A stretch of DNA of 64,000 nt, from NCBI GenBank assembly GCA_964631945.1, contig CAZWAY010000027.1, forward strand, positions 12,695 to 76,694, written 5' to 3'. Source of the DNA: JABFRZ01 sp964631945. Lineage in GTDB: Bacteria > Planctomycetota > UBA1135 > GCA-002686595. Position numbers and translations under genes: made by a program. This document shows, in pieces, positions 24,936-33,078 of this stretch. Every line of letters begins with the position of its first letter. The first letter of the stretch is position 1. A model generated the notes under the pieces. It was not told the origin of the DNA. It saw only the letters and a program-made list of their open reading frames with translations, and did no database searches.

Positions 24936-27752
24936 CTATCGCTCCCGGAGGAGGACGCTGAGTCGCTCCGTGCAGTCCTCGGCCTTGGCCGTGAGCTTGC
25001 CCCAGAGGTAGCCCTGGCTGAGCCACGGCAGCGCCACTCCGGTGACGCGACTCCAGGCCGCCTGGTCCGTCGCCCGCGTCCAGCGCTCGTCGGCCACGCC
25101 GTCGAGGTCGCGATCGCAGAGCGCGAGGTCGAACTGCGCCGGCGCGCGCGTCCGGTAGAGGGCCCAGCGGCCATCCGCCGCGAAGACGAAGGCCGCGTCG
25201 GCCCCGAAGTCGCGCGTGCGCACCAGCGCGGCCAGATCCTGGGCGCGCGCGAGCCCGCCCTCGAAGTCGATCAGCACCGCGCGCACCCCGTCGTCGCCGA
25301 GCAAGAGCACGTCGCTCTTGCCGTTCCCCGCCGGGCTGGCGAGCAGCGCCACGCGCGCGGCGGACTGCCAGGGGTCGGGCGGCGCGGCGGCGGGCTCCTC
25401 CGAGGGCGGAGCGGCCAGCGTGCCGGCGGCCGGGTTCGCCGGAGCCTCGGGGGCCACGCGCGGCGCCGGAGCCGCCGAGGGCTTCGCGGCCGGCTTCGCA
25501 GTGGCCTCGGACCCGCCCTCCGGCGCGGGCACAGGCACGGGCACGTCGGAGCCGGGCTCCTCGGCCAGCGGCGCCGCGGCCTGGCCTGCGCGAAGGACGG
25601 GCTCGCTCGGCAGCGCGACCACGCCCGTGCGCGGCCAGGCGGGCGGCGCGAGCGGCCCCCACTCGGTGCGCAGCGTGACGAGCAGGCTCTGCGTGCCCTC
25701 CACGTCGGTGCTCACGGCCAGGGACTCGCCGCGCAGGTCCTGGCCGCCCGCGACGCGCTGCAGCAGGTTCTGGAACGGCCCGCCCGCGGCGCGACCGCGC
25801 AGCACGCCGTCCTGCTTCAGGAAGGAGAGGTCGACCACGGAGCTCTCCGCGGCACGCGGCGTGGCGAACACGAGCACGTGCTCCAGACCGAGCGCGTTGT
25901 CGACGATGGTGAGCCACTCCCCGTGCTCGTCGCGCGTCAGCACTTTCTCGCCGCGCACGGCGGCGTCCAGGCGCGGCGTCTGCTCGCCCTGCGGGAAGAG
26001 CTGCACCAGACGGTAGTTGGCGTCGACGTAGAACACGTTCACGTCGAAGATGCGCGCGCTGCGCTTGTCCAGCGCGATGCGGATCTGGTCGCCCGGGTGC
26101 AAGACCGCATCGCGTCCGAGGCGCTGTGGCCGGCCGCGCGGTGGCTTCCGCTCGAGCACGAGCTCGAGCTCGCCCGTCCAGCCCGAGGTCAGGTCGCTGG
26201 CGGCGTAGTCGCACAGCACGCGCGCCTTCTGGATCCGCTCCAGGTCCGCGCCCAGGCTCGCCGCCCGCACGCCGAAGAAGTCGAAGCCCCCCGCGCTCGC
26301 GCCCGGACGCAGTCCGAGGAGCTCGCCCACGTCCGCGCCCGCGGCGGGCGGCCCACACACGAGCCACCAGTCGGCCGCCGCCGGCTCGACGCGCGGGAAA
26401 CGCTCGGGCGAGCGCGCCAGGAAGTCGCGTAGCTCGGCGGGCAGCGCCGCGCCGGAGAACGCTCGCCCGCGCGCATCGACGACCGCGACGGGCAAGCGCC
26501 AGTCGCCGTAGGAACGGCGCTCGACCTCGGCCGGGAACAGGAGTCCCTCCGGGAGCTCGCCCTCGAGCAGGCGCGCGCGCGCGTCGAACAGCCCGGCCTC
26601 CCGCACCTCCACGCGCGCGATCGGGCGCTCGTCGCCGCGGCGCTTGAACACGCGCGCCACCAGGCCGCGCTCGACACCCGCCAGGCGCCCGAGCTGCAGC
26701 CAGGGATCGGCGCCGCGCAGGCCGCACAGGAGTCGCGCCCCGCTGACCACGCCGCCCGTCAGGCCGCGCGCGAGGTCGCCCTCGGCGCTCGGCACCGTCA
26801 AGCCGCAGGGGAAGGCCTGGTAGGCCGAGACTACGCGCTCGGAGAGCTCCTGGTAGCTGCCCGCCCCACCGCTGCGCTCGAGCTCCTGACACAGCACGTA
26901 GGTGAACAGCCCGTGGATCTCGCGCCCGCCGCGCGGCGCGGGCATCTCCGGGGCGCGGCCGTAGCTCTGCGCGCCGTACAGCGCCGAGATGCGCTCGTTC
27001 GAGGCCGAACCGATCCAGCCGCGCTGCAGCGGCGCGGGTCCGGCCGCGGGCCGCTCGTGGGCCGGCTCCGGGCGCACGCCCAGCAGCGCCGGATCGAGAC
27101 CGCGCATGCGCACGCCGTCGTCCGGGTTGCTCACGCCGCCGCGCAACAGGCCACCCGAGTGACAGGCATCGACCAGCAGCAAGACCTCCGCGCCCGCGTC
27201 GCGGATGGCGCGCAGCGCCGCGCCGAGCTCGTCGTCGCGCAGCGAGTTCGGCACGTAGCCGAGTTCCTGCTTGGCCTGGCGCACGTCGGCCGGCAGGAAG
27301 ATCTCGTCGAGCCCGTCGGGCTCCTCCAGGCCCTTGTCGCGCTGCACGCGCTGCTGGCTGCCGTGCCCGGCCAGGTACACCACCACGCGCTCGCCGGGGC
27401 CCGCCGCCGCGCGCAGGCGCTCGAGCGCCGCCAGGATGTTCGCGCGCGTCGGCCGCGTGCGCTCCGCGCCCCAGCCCGCCAGCACCTCGGTGCGCTCGGG
27501 CTCCAGCGCGCAGACGCGCTCCAGCGTGCTGCGCATCAGCTGCACGTCGTTCAGCGGTCCGTGCAGACGCACGTCGCGCTCGTACAGCTCGGGTCCGAGG
27601 TCCTCGCGCAGGTACGGGTACTCGTCGCAGCCGACCAGGAGCGCGCGCAGCGGCGGCACCCCGCCGGTTGCCTCCGCCGGCGGCGCCTGCCGCGCTTCGC
27701 CACCGCGCGCCAGCGCCAGCAGCAAGAGCGGGCCTGTGAGCAGGGACTTCAC
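24936..27752 (-). CDS. secreted caspase-family (peptidase C14) protein with DUF4384-like domain
   Basis: This 938-residue protein starts at GTG 27752, giving MKSLLTGPLLLLALA as signal peptide; GTG 27761 is an alternative. The caspase/metacaspase domain covers ~35-300. The catalytic His is in VVVYLAGHGSQQ (~130) and the Cys in LLLVDACHSGG (~200), both intact, so it is likely an active cysteine peptidase outside the cytoplasm. A region at ~580-690 reads LHPGDQIRIALDKRSARI then NVFYVDANYRLVQLFPQGE, the DUF4384 pattern often fused to planctomycete caspases. A Pro/Ala-rich linker (~790-850) precedes a C-terminal domain. It is the first gene of the row leading to lipoprotein, kinase and sigma factor. 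Confidence 0.85.
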   Translation of the reverse strand: MKSLLTGPLLLLALARGGEARQAPPAEATGGVPPLRALLVGCDEYPYLREDLGPELYERDVRLHGPLNDVQLMRSTLERVCALEPERTEVLAGWGAERTRPTRANILAALERLRAAAGPGERVVVYLAGHGSQQRVQRDKGLEEPDGLDEIFLPADVRQAKQELGYVPNSLRDDELGAALRAIRDAGAEVLLLVDACHSGGLLRGGVSNPDDGVRMRGLDPALLGVRPEPAHERPAAGPAPLQRGWIGSASNERISALYGAQSYGRAPEMPAPRGGREIHGLFTYVLCQELERSGGAGSYQELSERVVSAYQAFPCGLTVPSAEGDLARGLTGGVVSGARLLCGLRGADPWLQLGRLAGVERGLVARVFKRRGDERPIARVEVREAGLFDARARLLEGELPEGLLFPAEVERRSYGDWRLPVAVVDARGRAFSGAALPAELRDFLARSPERFPRVEPAAADWWLVCGPPAAGADVGELLGLRPGASAGGFDFFGVRAASLGADLERIQKARVLCDYAASDLTSGWTGELELVLERKPPRGRPQRLGRDAVLHPGDQIRIALDKRSARIFDVNVFYVDANYRLVQLFPQGEQTPRLDAAVRGEKVLTRDEHGEWLTIVDNALGLEHVLVFATPRAAESSVVDLSFLKQDGVLRGRAAGGPFQNLLQRVAGGQDLRGESLAVSTDVEGTQSLLVTLRTEWGPLAPPAWPRTGVVALPSEPVLRAGQAAAPLAEEPGSDVPVPVPAPEGGSEATAKPAAKPSAAPAPRVAPEAPANPAAGTLAAPPSEEPAAAPPDPWQSAARVALLASPAGNGKSDVLLLGDDGVRAVLIDFEGGLARAQDLAALVRTRDFGADAAFVFAADGRWALYRTRAPAQFDLALCDRDLDGVADERWTRATDQAAWSRVTGVALPWLSQGYLWGKLTAKAEDCTERLSVLLRER

Positions 27753-27765
27753 GTGGGACACCGAG

Positions 27766-27795
27766 AGGGTAATGTCCGGGGTGGGCCGCGGCGAA
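27766..27795 (-). promoter_or_regulatory. weak candidate promoter for the caspase gene row
   Basis: Minus strand TTCGCC (27795-27790), 18-bp spacer, TACCCT (27771-27766), close to the two possible GTG starts (4 and 13 nt). It fits the TANNNT pattern but has a poor -35. Confidence 0.35.
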
Positions 27796-27834
27796 CGGAG
27801 GAAAGCCGCAGCAGGCACTCCTCCCGCCTGCCCC

Positions 27835-28136
27835 TCAGCCCGGGTGCGAATCCGGGGCGGCATCCGACCCGCCGCTCGCGAGGGCCGCCAGGAGCTCCGC
27901 GTACTTGGGCCGCACGTAGATGTGCAAGCGCTCGCCGAAGCCCGCATCCAGCCCGAGGACGCGGATCAGCTCCTGGACATCGGCCAGATCCTTGTTCCGC
28001 CCGGGTGGGTCATGCCCGAGGCGAACTCGAGCCCGATCAGGCGCTCGAGGGCGAGGAAACGGATGCCGTCGATGGTGACCGATGGATTCGGAAGAACCGC
28101 GCAAGTCGCGGGCAACGCGGCGAACCCGCGACCGTC
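27835..28136 (-). pseudogene. frameshifted C-terminal remnant of a nucleotidyltransferase-like (DUF1814/AbiEii-type) gene
   Basis: Two minus-strand frames join to give the typical C-terminus of a family related to AbiEii nucleotidyltransferases. The upstream frame reads PSVTIDGIRFLALERLIG then LEFASGMTHPG. After a break at about 27998-28002 the other frame continues RNKDLADVQELIRVLGLDAG then ERLHIYVRPKYAELLAAL to a TGA at 27835. One lost C in a GGGC-GG stretch explains the break. No N-terminal catalytic domain (GSxDxD) precedes it; the sequence runs directly out of the end of rho. So this is a truncated and frameshifted relic lying between rho and the caspase gene. Confidence 0.7.
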
Positions 28137-28163
28137 GGATCCGGACGAGAACAGACCTCGCGG

Positions 28164-30107
28164 CTACCAGCGCATGCGCACCGGGCTGACCGCCTGCTTG
28201 CCCTCGTCGCCCGCGTCGGGGTCGATCTCGAAGCGCTGCAGGAAGTCGTCGATCTTGTCGACGTCGCCGAGCTTGGTGATCAGGAGTTCCATGGCCTCGG
28301 CGAAGTGCATGCGCATCAAGACACGCCGCAGAGTGTTGCAGCGCGCCAGGCGCTTGGCGGAGTGCAGCTTCTCGTCCTTGCGCGTGCCCGAGCGCTCGAG
28401 GTCGATGGCCGGGAAGATGCGCCGGTCGGCCAGCTTGCGCGAGAGCACGAGCTCCATGTTCCCGGTGCCCTTGAACTCCTCGAAGATGATCTGGTCCATG
28501 CGGCTGCCCGTGTCGACCAGCGTGGTGCCGAGGATCGTGAGCGAGCCGGCCGCCTCGGTGTTGCGAGCCGAGCCGAACAGGGCCTTGGGGCGCTCGAGCG
28601 CGCGCGAGTCGATGCCGCCCGACATGGTCTTGCCGCTCGTGCCCCACACGTTGTTGGCGGCGCGGCCGAGGCGCGTGATCGAGTCGATCAGCAGCACCAC
28701 GTCCTTGCCGAGCTCCACCAGCCGGCGCGCGCGGCGCCACACGATCTCGGCCAGCTCGACGTGCTTCTTGGCGGGCTCGTCGTTGGTGCTGACGAAGACC
28801 TCGCCGTGCGTGACCGAGCGCTTCCACTCGGTCGCTTCCTCGGGGCGCTCGTCGACCAGCAGCACCATCAGGTGCACGTCGGGGTAGATCTGCTCCATGG
28901 CCTTGGCGATCTGCCGCAAGAGGATCGTCTTGCCCGAGCGCGGCGAGGCCACGATCAGGCCGCGCTGGCCACGTCCGATCGGGCAGATCACGTCCACGAC
29001 CTTGAGCGCGACCTCGCCACTGCCGTCGCCGAGCGCGTAGTGGAAGTCGGGATCGATCGTGACCAGGTTCTTGAAGACCGGCACCTTGCGGGCCTCGCGC
29101 GGGTCGAGTCCGTCCACCGCGAGCACGTCCACCAGCTCCCAGCGGTTGCGGCCCTGGCCGCGGCGGTAGCTGCCCTTCACCAGGGCGCCGTCGCGCAGCG
29201 CGAACTTCTGGATCTGCCAGGGCGCGACGCCCACGTCTTCCTTGGAGGGCAGGTAGTCGAACTCGCGCCGGCGCAGCTCGCCGTAGTTGCCCTTGTCGAG
29301 CACCAGCAGGCCCTCGATCTCGCGCAGCTCCACCGGGGGCGCCGGACGCGCTTCGCGCGGCGGTGCGCCGTGGGCCGTGGCCGGGCGCGCGCCGCGCCCC
29401 TCGAAGCTGTGGGATCCGCCCGGCGGGCCGCCCCCGGGACGGCCGCCACCGTTCTCGGCGGCGCCGCCGGACTGCGGCGCGAGGTCGTCGAGCGGTAGGC
29501 CGAGCCGGCGACGGCGACGGCGTTCCTGCCAGCGGCGGCGGCGCTCGGCGCGCCCCGAACGACGCGGGGCCGCGCTCGGATCGACCGGCCCGTCCAGCGC
29601 GGGCGGCGCTGTGCCGTCGAGCGCACGCGCCTCGCCGGCCTGTTCGGCGGAGCGCGCGGCGCCCCGCGCGTTCTCGCCCTGCTCCGCGAAGTCCTGGAAG
29701 TCCTCCGCGCCGGACTCGGGCGCGGGTCCGGATTCGGCCCGCGCGCGCGGCTCGTCGGCCGCGGGCTGTTCGCCCTCGGGAGCCTCGGCGGATCGCTGCG
29801 GGGCCTCGCGCTCCTCGGGCCCGCCCCGCCCTCGGCCGCGCCCTCGGCCGCGCCGTCGCCGGGCGCCGGCCTTCGGAGCGTGCGCGCCGCTCTCGTCCGC
29901 GGCCGCAGCGCTGGCGCGCGGAACATCCGCGGCCGGGGCCGGCTCGGCGGGCGGACGCGTGCGCGCCGGGCTCGGGCTGGATTCAGGGGCGGGGGCGCGC
30001 GCCGCGCGCTTGGGCTCGCTGCGCGGGGTCTCTTGCGGACCGTCGAAGGTGCCGGCTCCGAAGGGCAAGGAGTCGGAACCGGAGGGGGAGTTCTTCTTGG
30101 AAGCCAA
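28164..30107 (-). CDS. rho: transcription termination factor Rho with long disordered N-terminal extension
   Basis: This protein has 647 residues, against ~420 for typical Rho. The conserved core begins near residue 255: LLVLDKGNYGELRRREFDYL and the RNA-binding DVGVAPWQIQKFALRDGALV. The ATPase part has Walker A in VASPRSGKTILLRQIAK (~390), Walker B in DVVLLIDSITRLGRAANN, the Q-loop IDSRALERPKALFGSARN and the R-loop RKLADRRIFPA. The extension is low-complexity with RGRGRGRGG and RRRRWQERRRRRR patches, likely extra RNA binding. The start is inferred as TTG 30107 (MASKKNSP), with AGAGGA about 10 nt upstream. The longer ATG 30386 frame reads like non-coding DNA. Confidence 0.93.
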   Translation of the reverse strand: MASKKNSPSGSDSLPFGAGTFDGPQETPRSEPKRAARAPAPESSPSPARTRPPAEPAPAADVPRASAAAADESGAHAPKAGARRRRGRGRGRGRGGPEEREAPQRSAEAPEGEQPAADEPRARAESGPAPESGAEDFQDFAEQGENARGAARSAEQAGEARALDGTAPPALDGPVDPSAAPRRSGRAERRRRWQERRRRRRLGLPLDDLAPQSGGAAENGGGRPGGGPPGGSHSFEGRGARPATAHGAPPREARPAPPVELREIEGLLVLDKGNYGELRRREFDYLPSKEDVGVAPWQIQKFALRDGALVKGSYRRGQGRNRWELVDVLAVDGLDPREARKVPVFKNLVTIDPDFHYALGDGSGEVALKVVDVICPIGRGQRGLIVASPRSGKTILLRQIAKAMEQIYPDVHLMVLLVDERPEEATEWKRSVTHGEVFVSTNDEPAKKHVELAEIVWRRARRLVELGKDVVLLIDSITRLGRAANNVWGTSGKTMSGGIDSRALERPKALFGSARNTEAAGSLTILGTTLVDTGSRMDQIIFEEFKGTGNMELVLSRKLADRRIFPAIDLERSGTRKDEKLHSAKRLARCNTLRRVLMRMHFAEAMELLITKLGDVDKIDDFLQRFEIDPDAGDEGKQAVSPVRMRW

Positions 30108-30545
30108 AGGTCTTTGGTCCTCTGCGGTTGCGGAGGCGAAGCGGTCGTTCTCCTTCGCCGGGCTCCCGGGGGGAGGCCGCGAATCCGAGCCGGAGGGCTC
30201 GAGCCGGAGAGTGCGGCTCGGACAGGCCGGAAGGCTTGCGAGGACCGGAGTCCTCTGGCCTTCGACCGGGCCCGCGGTGCGTTCGGATGCTCCGCATCCG
30301 ATACCGCCGGGCCGGCGGCGCCTCGTCCCCAGCACCGCGAAACGCGGGTGGACCGGCGCCCGACCTCTCTGAGCAGAATGCAACAAGCGCGTCCCGGGCG
30401 CACCAGGAAAAACCGGCTTTTCCCGGCCGTGACGCGTGCGCCTGCATCGGCAGGGGAACGCCTCGCGCCTAAGGCACGCGCCGGAAACCCGGCCGAGTCC
30501 GGCCGCCCGAGGCCCCTCGAGCCAGGCGCCGCCCCCCTTTCCCGA
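30108..30545. other. 438-bp rho upstream region, no gene seen
   Basis: This is a non-coding gap between pyrE and rho. It holds several self-complementary stretches on the rho (minus) strand: CGGATG-CTCCG-CATCCG near 30282-30298 and GGAAAA-ACCGGC-TTTTCC at 30406-30423, the latter unusually A/T-rich for this genome. rho mRNAs in other bacteria carry long leaders subject to autogenous attenuation, and this gap could serve that purpose, but I see no clear promoter. If the ATG at 30386 were used, part of it would be coding. Confidence 0.45.
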
Positions 30546-31229
30546 CTAGCGGCCGCCGTAGAGCGCGCGGTACTCGCGGATGCGCGCGAGCGTCGGCTCG
30601 TCGAGCCGCGCCCGACCCGCGCGCGGCGCGCCGGTCAGGCTCGCCACGATCTGGTCGATCGTGGCGATGGCGAAGCAGGGCATGCCGAACTCCGTCTCGA
30701 GCTCGCGCAGCGCGCTGTGCTCGCCCTGGCCGCGCTCCTGGCGATCGACGGCCACCACCAGCCCGGCCAGGCGGATCCGGGCCGCGGCGCGCAGCAGCGG
30801 AACGGTCTCGCGGATGGAGGTGCCCGCGGTGGTCACGTCCTCCACGATCACCACGCGCTCGCCGTCCGCGAGCTTGTGTCCGACCAGACGCCCGCCCTCG
30901 CCGTGGTCCTTCGCCTCCTTGCGGTTGAAGCAGAAGGAGGCGTCGTGGCCGTGCTCGGCGGCGAGGGCCGAAGCGCTCGCGACCACCAGCGGGATGCCCT
31001 TGTAGGCCGGCCCGAACAGGACGTCGAAGTCCTGGCCGAGACGGGCGCGGATCGCGCGCGCGTAGAAGCGGCCCAGGCGCAGGAGCTCGCTGCCGCGGGC
31101 GAAGCGCGCGAAGTCGAGGAAGTACGGCGTGCGCCGACCGCTCTTGGTCTGGAAGTCCCCGAAGGCGAGCACGCCGCTCGCGAGCAGGAAATCGACGAAC
31201 TCTTCGGTGGGGGCGAGCGCGGCTTCCAT
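30546..31229 (-). CDS. pyrE: orotate phosphoribosyltransferase
   Basis: PyrE joins orotate and PRPP to give OMP in pyrimidine synthesis. The 227-residue protein has the signature VLFGPAYKGIPLVVASA (~75-95), SFCFNRKEAKDHGEGG (the flexible catalytic loop, Lys/Asp/His) and the PRPP-binding motif VVIVEDVTTAGTSI (~130). Length fits the family's longer form. The start is ATG 31229, preceded directly by GAGG. Thirteen further residues are possible up to 31268 but do not resemble PyrE. It lies 63 bp downstream of tRNA-Pro in the same direction and could be transcribed from the tRNA promoter by readthrough. Confidence 0.94.
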   Translation of the reverse strand: MEAALAPTEEFVDFLLASGVLAFGDFQTKSGRRTPYFLDFARFARGSELLRLGRFYARAIRARLGQDFDVLFGPAYKGIPLVVASASALAAEHGHDASFCFNRKEAKDHGEGGRLVGHKLADGERVVIVEDVTTAGTSIRETVPLLRAAARIRLAGLVVAVDRQERGQGEHSALRELETEFGMPCFAIATIDQIVASLTGAPRAGRARLDEPTLARIREYRALYGGR

Positions 31230-31270
31230 CCTCAGGCAGGCCTCATCCGGCGCCGAACGGCCGGGCACCG

Positions 31271-31290
31271 GCTCCCGCTGCCGCGGGAGC
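31271..31290 (-). terminator. perfect 8-bp hairpin directly after tRNA-Pro
   Basis: GCTCCCGC and GCGGGAGC pair around a 4-nt loop, two nucleotides after the encoded CCA. There is no T tract, so it may be a 3' processing or partial attenuation structure before pyrE rather than a complete terminator. Confidence 0.4.
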
Positions 31291-31292
31291 GT

Positions 31293-31369
31293 TGGTCGGG
31301 GCGACTGGATTTGAACCAGCGACCTCTTGGTCCCGAACCAAGCGCTCTACCAAGCTGAGCCACGCCCCG
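31293..31369 (-). tRNA. tRNA-Pro(CGG)
   Basis: This 77-nt gene includes encoded CCA. The acceptor stem CGGGGCG/CGCCCCG pairs fully, with discriminator A. The D-arm GCTC-AGCTTGGTA-GAGC, anticodon arm CTTGG-TTCGGGA-CCAAG and T-arm GCTGG-TTCAAAT-CCAGT (G/T wobble) are all well formed. The 7-nt loop gives anticodon CGG with G37, as expected for proline. The unpaired-type first C is normal for bacterial tRNA-Pro. A strong promoter lies just upstream and a hairpin just downstream. Confidence 0.97.
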
Positions 31370-31383
31370 ACGGAAGGGCGCAC

Positions 31384-31412
31384 AAGGTAGGGAGGCCCCC
31401 CCACGCCGTCAA
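31384..31412 (-). promoter_or_regulatory. tRNA-Pro promoter
   Basis: Minus strand TTGACG (31412-31407), exactly 17 bp, TACCTT (31389-31384), about 14 nt before the tRNA 5' end. This is the clearest promoter in the window and a useful reference for the others. Confidence 0.85.
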
Positions 31413-31454
31413 GGCACGCGCGACTTCCCGCGCCGTGCCAGCCGATCCGCGGGC

Positions 31455-32996
31455 CTAGCCGCCGAGGTCCACGAACGTCCCGCCGTTCTCGGCCGCCAGA
31501 CGCTCCATGAAGTCCTTCTCGAACTCGCCTAGCGTGATGGTGTGGATCACGACCTTGCGCAGCTCGTTGGCCGCGCGCACCTCGCGCAGGACGTCGTCGG
31601 GCTCGATGAACTTGCCGTGCGAGGGACGCCCGTCGGACAGGAAGAAGATCGTGTCCAGGGCGACCTCGTAGCCGCGCGACTCCTTGCCCACCTCCACGCC
31701 CAGGGCCGTCATCAGGGCGGCGTAGGTGTTGGTCTTGCCGCCCTCGAGATTGGCCGAGCCGACCAGCCCCACGCGCGCCAGGTCCTCCTTGGAGGCCCCG
31801 CCGATCGCCTCCAGGCGGCCCACGAAGCTCTCGGCGCTCGACTTGTTGAGCGGGTTGGCCTTGACCAGGCCCTTCTTCCAGGACTTCACGTCGGTCGCGA
31901 AGGCGATCACGTTGAACTCGACGTAGGGCTCGAGGCCGCGGATGGTGCGGATGAGCTCGGTCTTGATCACGTCGATGCGCTTCCAGGAGGGGTACTGGTT
32001 GTCCTTGAAGCGCTGCTTGTCGACCACCTCCTGCTCCATCGAGCCGGAGACGTCGATCACGAAGACGATCGAGCGGCTGGGGGTGTCGATGCCGTGGTAG
32101 GAAACACCGGCCTGCCCCTCGTACTGCTCGCGGCGCTTGGCCTGCACCGCGCGCAGCTTGGCCAGCTCTTCGTCGCTCGGGATCTGGAACTTGCCCTCGT
32201 AGGTCTTCCAGAAGTTCTGCCAGGCGTCGATGCGCGCCCCGAAGTCGCGCCCGGTGATGCGCGCCAGGGCGGCGCCGATGTCCTCGATCAGGCGGCCCTC
32301 CTCGCGCCCCATGCGCTCGATCAGCGGACCGATCGAGTCCACGTGGCGCACGCGCCCGAGCGCGGCGATGGCCGAGGAGCGCACCTGCCAGGAGCCGTGC
32401 GCGAGGTCGGCGCGCGCCGGGGCGAGCACGCGCTCCGAACGCAACTCGGCCAGGGCCTCCAGCGCCGCGCAGCGCACGCCCACCTCGGTCTCGGCGCACA
32501 GCGCGGCGATGGGCTCGATCGCGGCCGGATCCCCGAGCGCCGCCAGGGTCTGGATCGCGTGCCGGCGCACGTCCCACGCGCCGTCCGCGAGCAGCGGCAG
32601 GATCGAGGCCAGCGTGCCCGCATAGCGCCCGTCGGAGAGCGCCGACAGGAGCCCGTTCTTGGCCTCCAGGCTGGTCGCCGCGGCCAGCTCGACCAGCAGC
32701 CGGTCGACCGGCGGACGCGTCTTGAACTTGGCGAGCACGCGCGCGGCGGCCATGCGCACCTCGGGCTCGGCCAGGTCGAACAGCGGCACGAGCACGGCCA
32801 CGACCTCGGGCGATTCGTTGCCCTGCAGGGCCAGCACGGCCTCGATGCGCGTGGGCGTGTCCTTGTACTTGCGGAAGTAGCGCCGGAACTCCTGCAGGAT
32901 CTCGTCGTCCTGGCGCGCGGACGCGCCGGCAGCGACGAAGGCGCCCACCCACAGGAGCGCCAACGCGAGGAGCCCGGCCCGGCAGGACGGCTTCAT
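31455..32996 (-). CDS. secreted HEAT-repeat and von Willebrand factor A domain protein
   Basis: This 513-residue protein has a signal peptide (LLALALLWVGAFVAAGASA, cleavage near 28). Residues ~35-265 form five or six HEAT/PBS-type helical repeats (for example EVRMAAARVLAKF, DVRRHAIQTLAALGDPAAIE). Residues ~305-500 are a VWA domain, with the intact MIDAS motif FVIDVSGSMEQ and the distal Asp in FFLSDGRPSHGKF. The combination suggests a metal-dependent protein-protein scaffold outside the cytoplasm. TAGAGT ends 9 nt before the ATG and could be its -10. It precedes tRNA-Pro on the same strand. Confidence 0.85.
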   Translation of the reverse strand: MKPSCRAGLLALALLWVGAFVAAGASARQDDEILQEFRRYFRKYKDTPTRIEAVLALQGNESPEVVAVLVPLFDLAEPEVRMAAARVLAKFKTRPPVDRLLVELAAATSLEAKNGLLSALSDGRYAGTLASILPLLADGAWDVRRHAIQTLAALGDPAAIEPIAALCAETEVGVRCAALEALAELRSERVLAPARADLAHGSWQVRSSAIAALGRVRHVDSIGPLIERMGREEGRLIEDIGAALARITGRDFGARIDAWQNFWKTYEGKFQIPSDEELAKLRAVQAKRREQYEGQAGVSYHGIDTPSRSIVFVIDVSGSMEQEVVDKQRFKDNQYPSWKRIDVIKTELIRTIRGLEPYVEFNVIAFATDVKSWKKGLVKANPLNKSSAESFVGRLEAIGGASKEDLARVGLVGSANLEGGKTNTYAALMTALGVEVGKESRGYEVALDTIFFLSDGRPSHGKFIEPDDVLREVRAANELRKVVIHTITLGEFEKDFMERLAAENGGTFVDLGG

Positions 32997-33078
32997 GGCC
33001 GGGCTACTCTACCTCCCGGCCGACCCGGAGCTACCGCTGCGCGTCGAGCGGGTCGCCGGCCCCCGCGCGGCGAGCCGG

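Noticed and set aside
30108..30386. N-terminal 93 residues of Rho from ATG 30386
   Set aside because: The composition (scattered Cys, Ser, Pro, poorer third-position GC) and hairpins look non-coding; TTG 30107 with an SD-like AGAGGA is preferred, though not proven.
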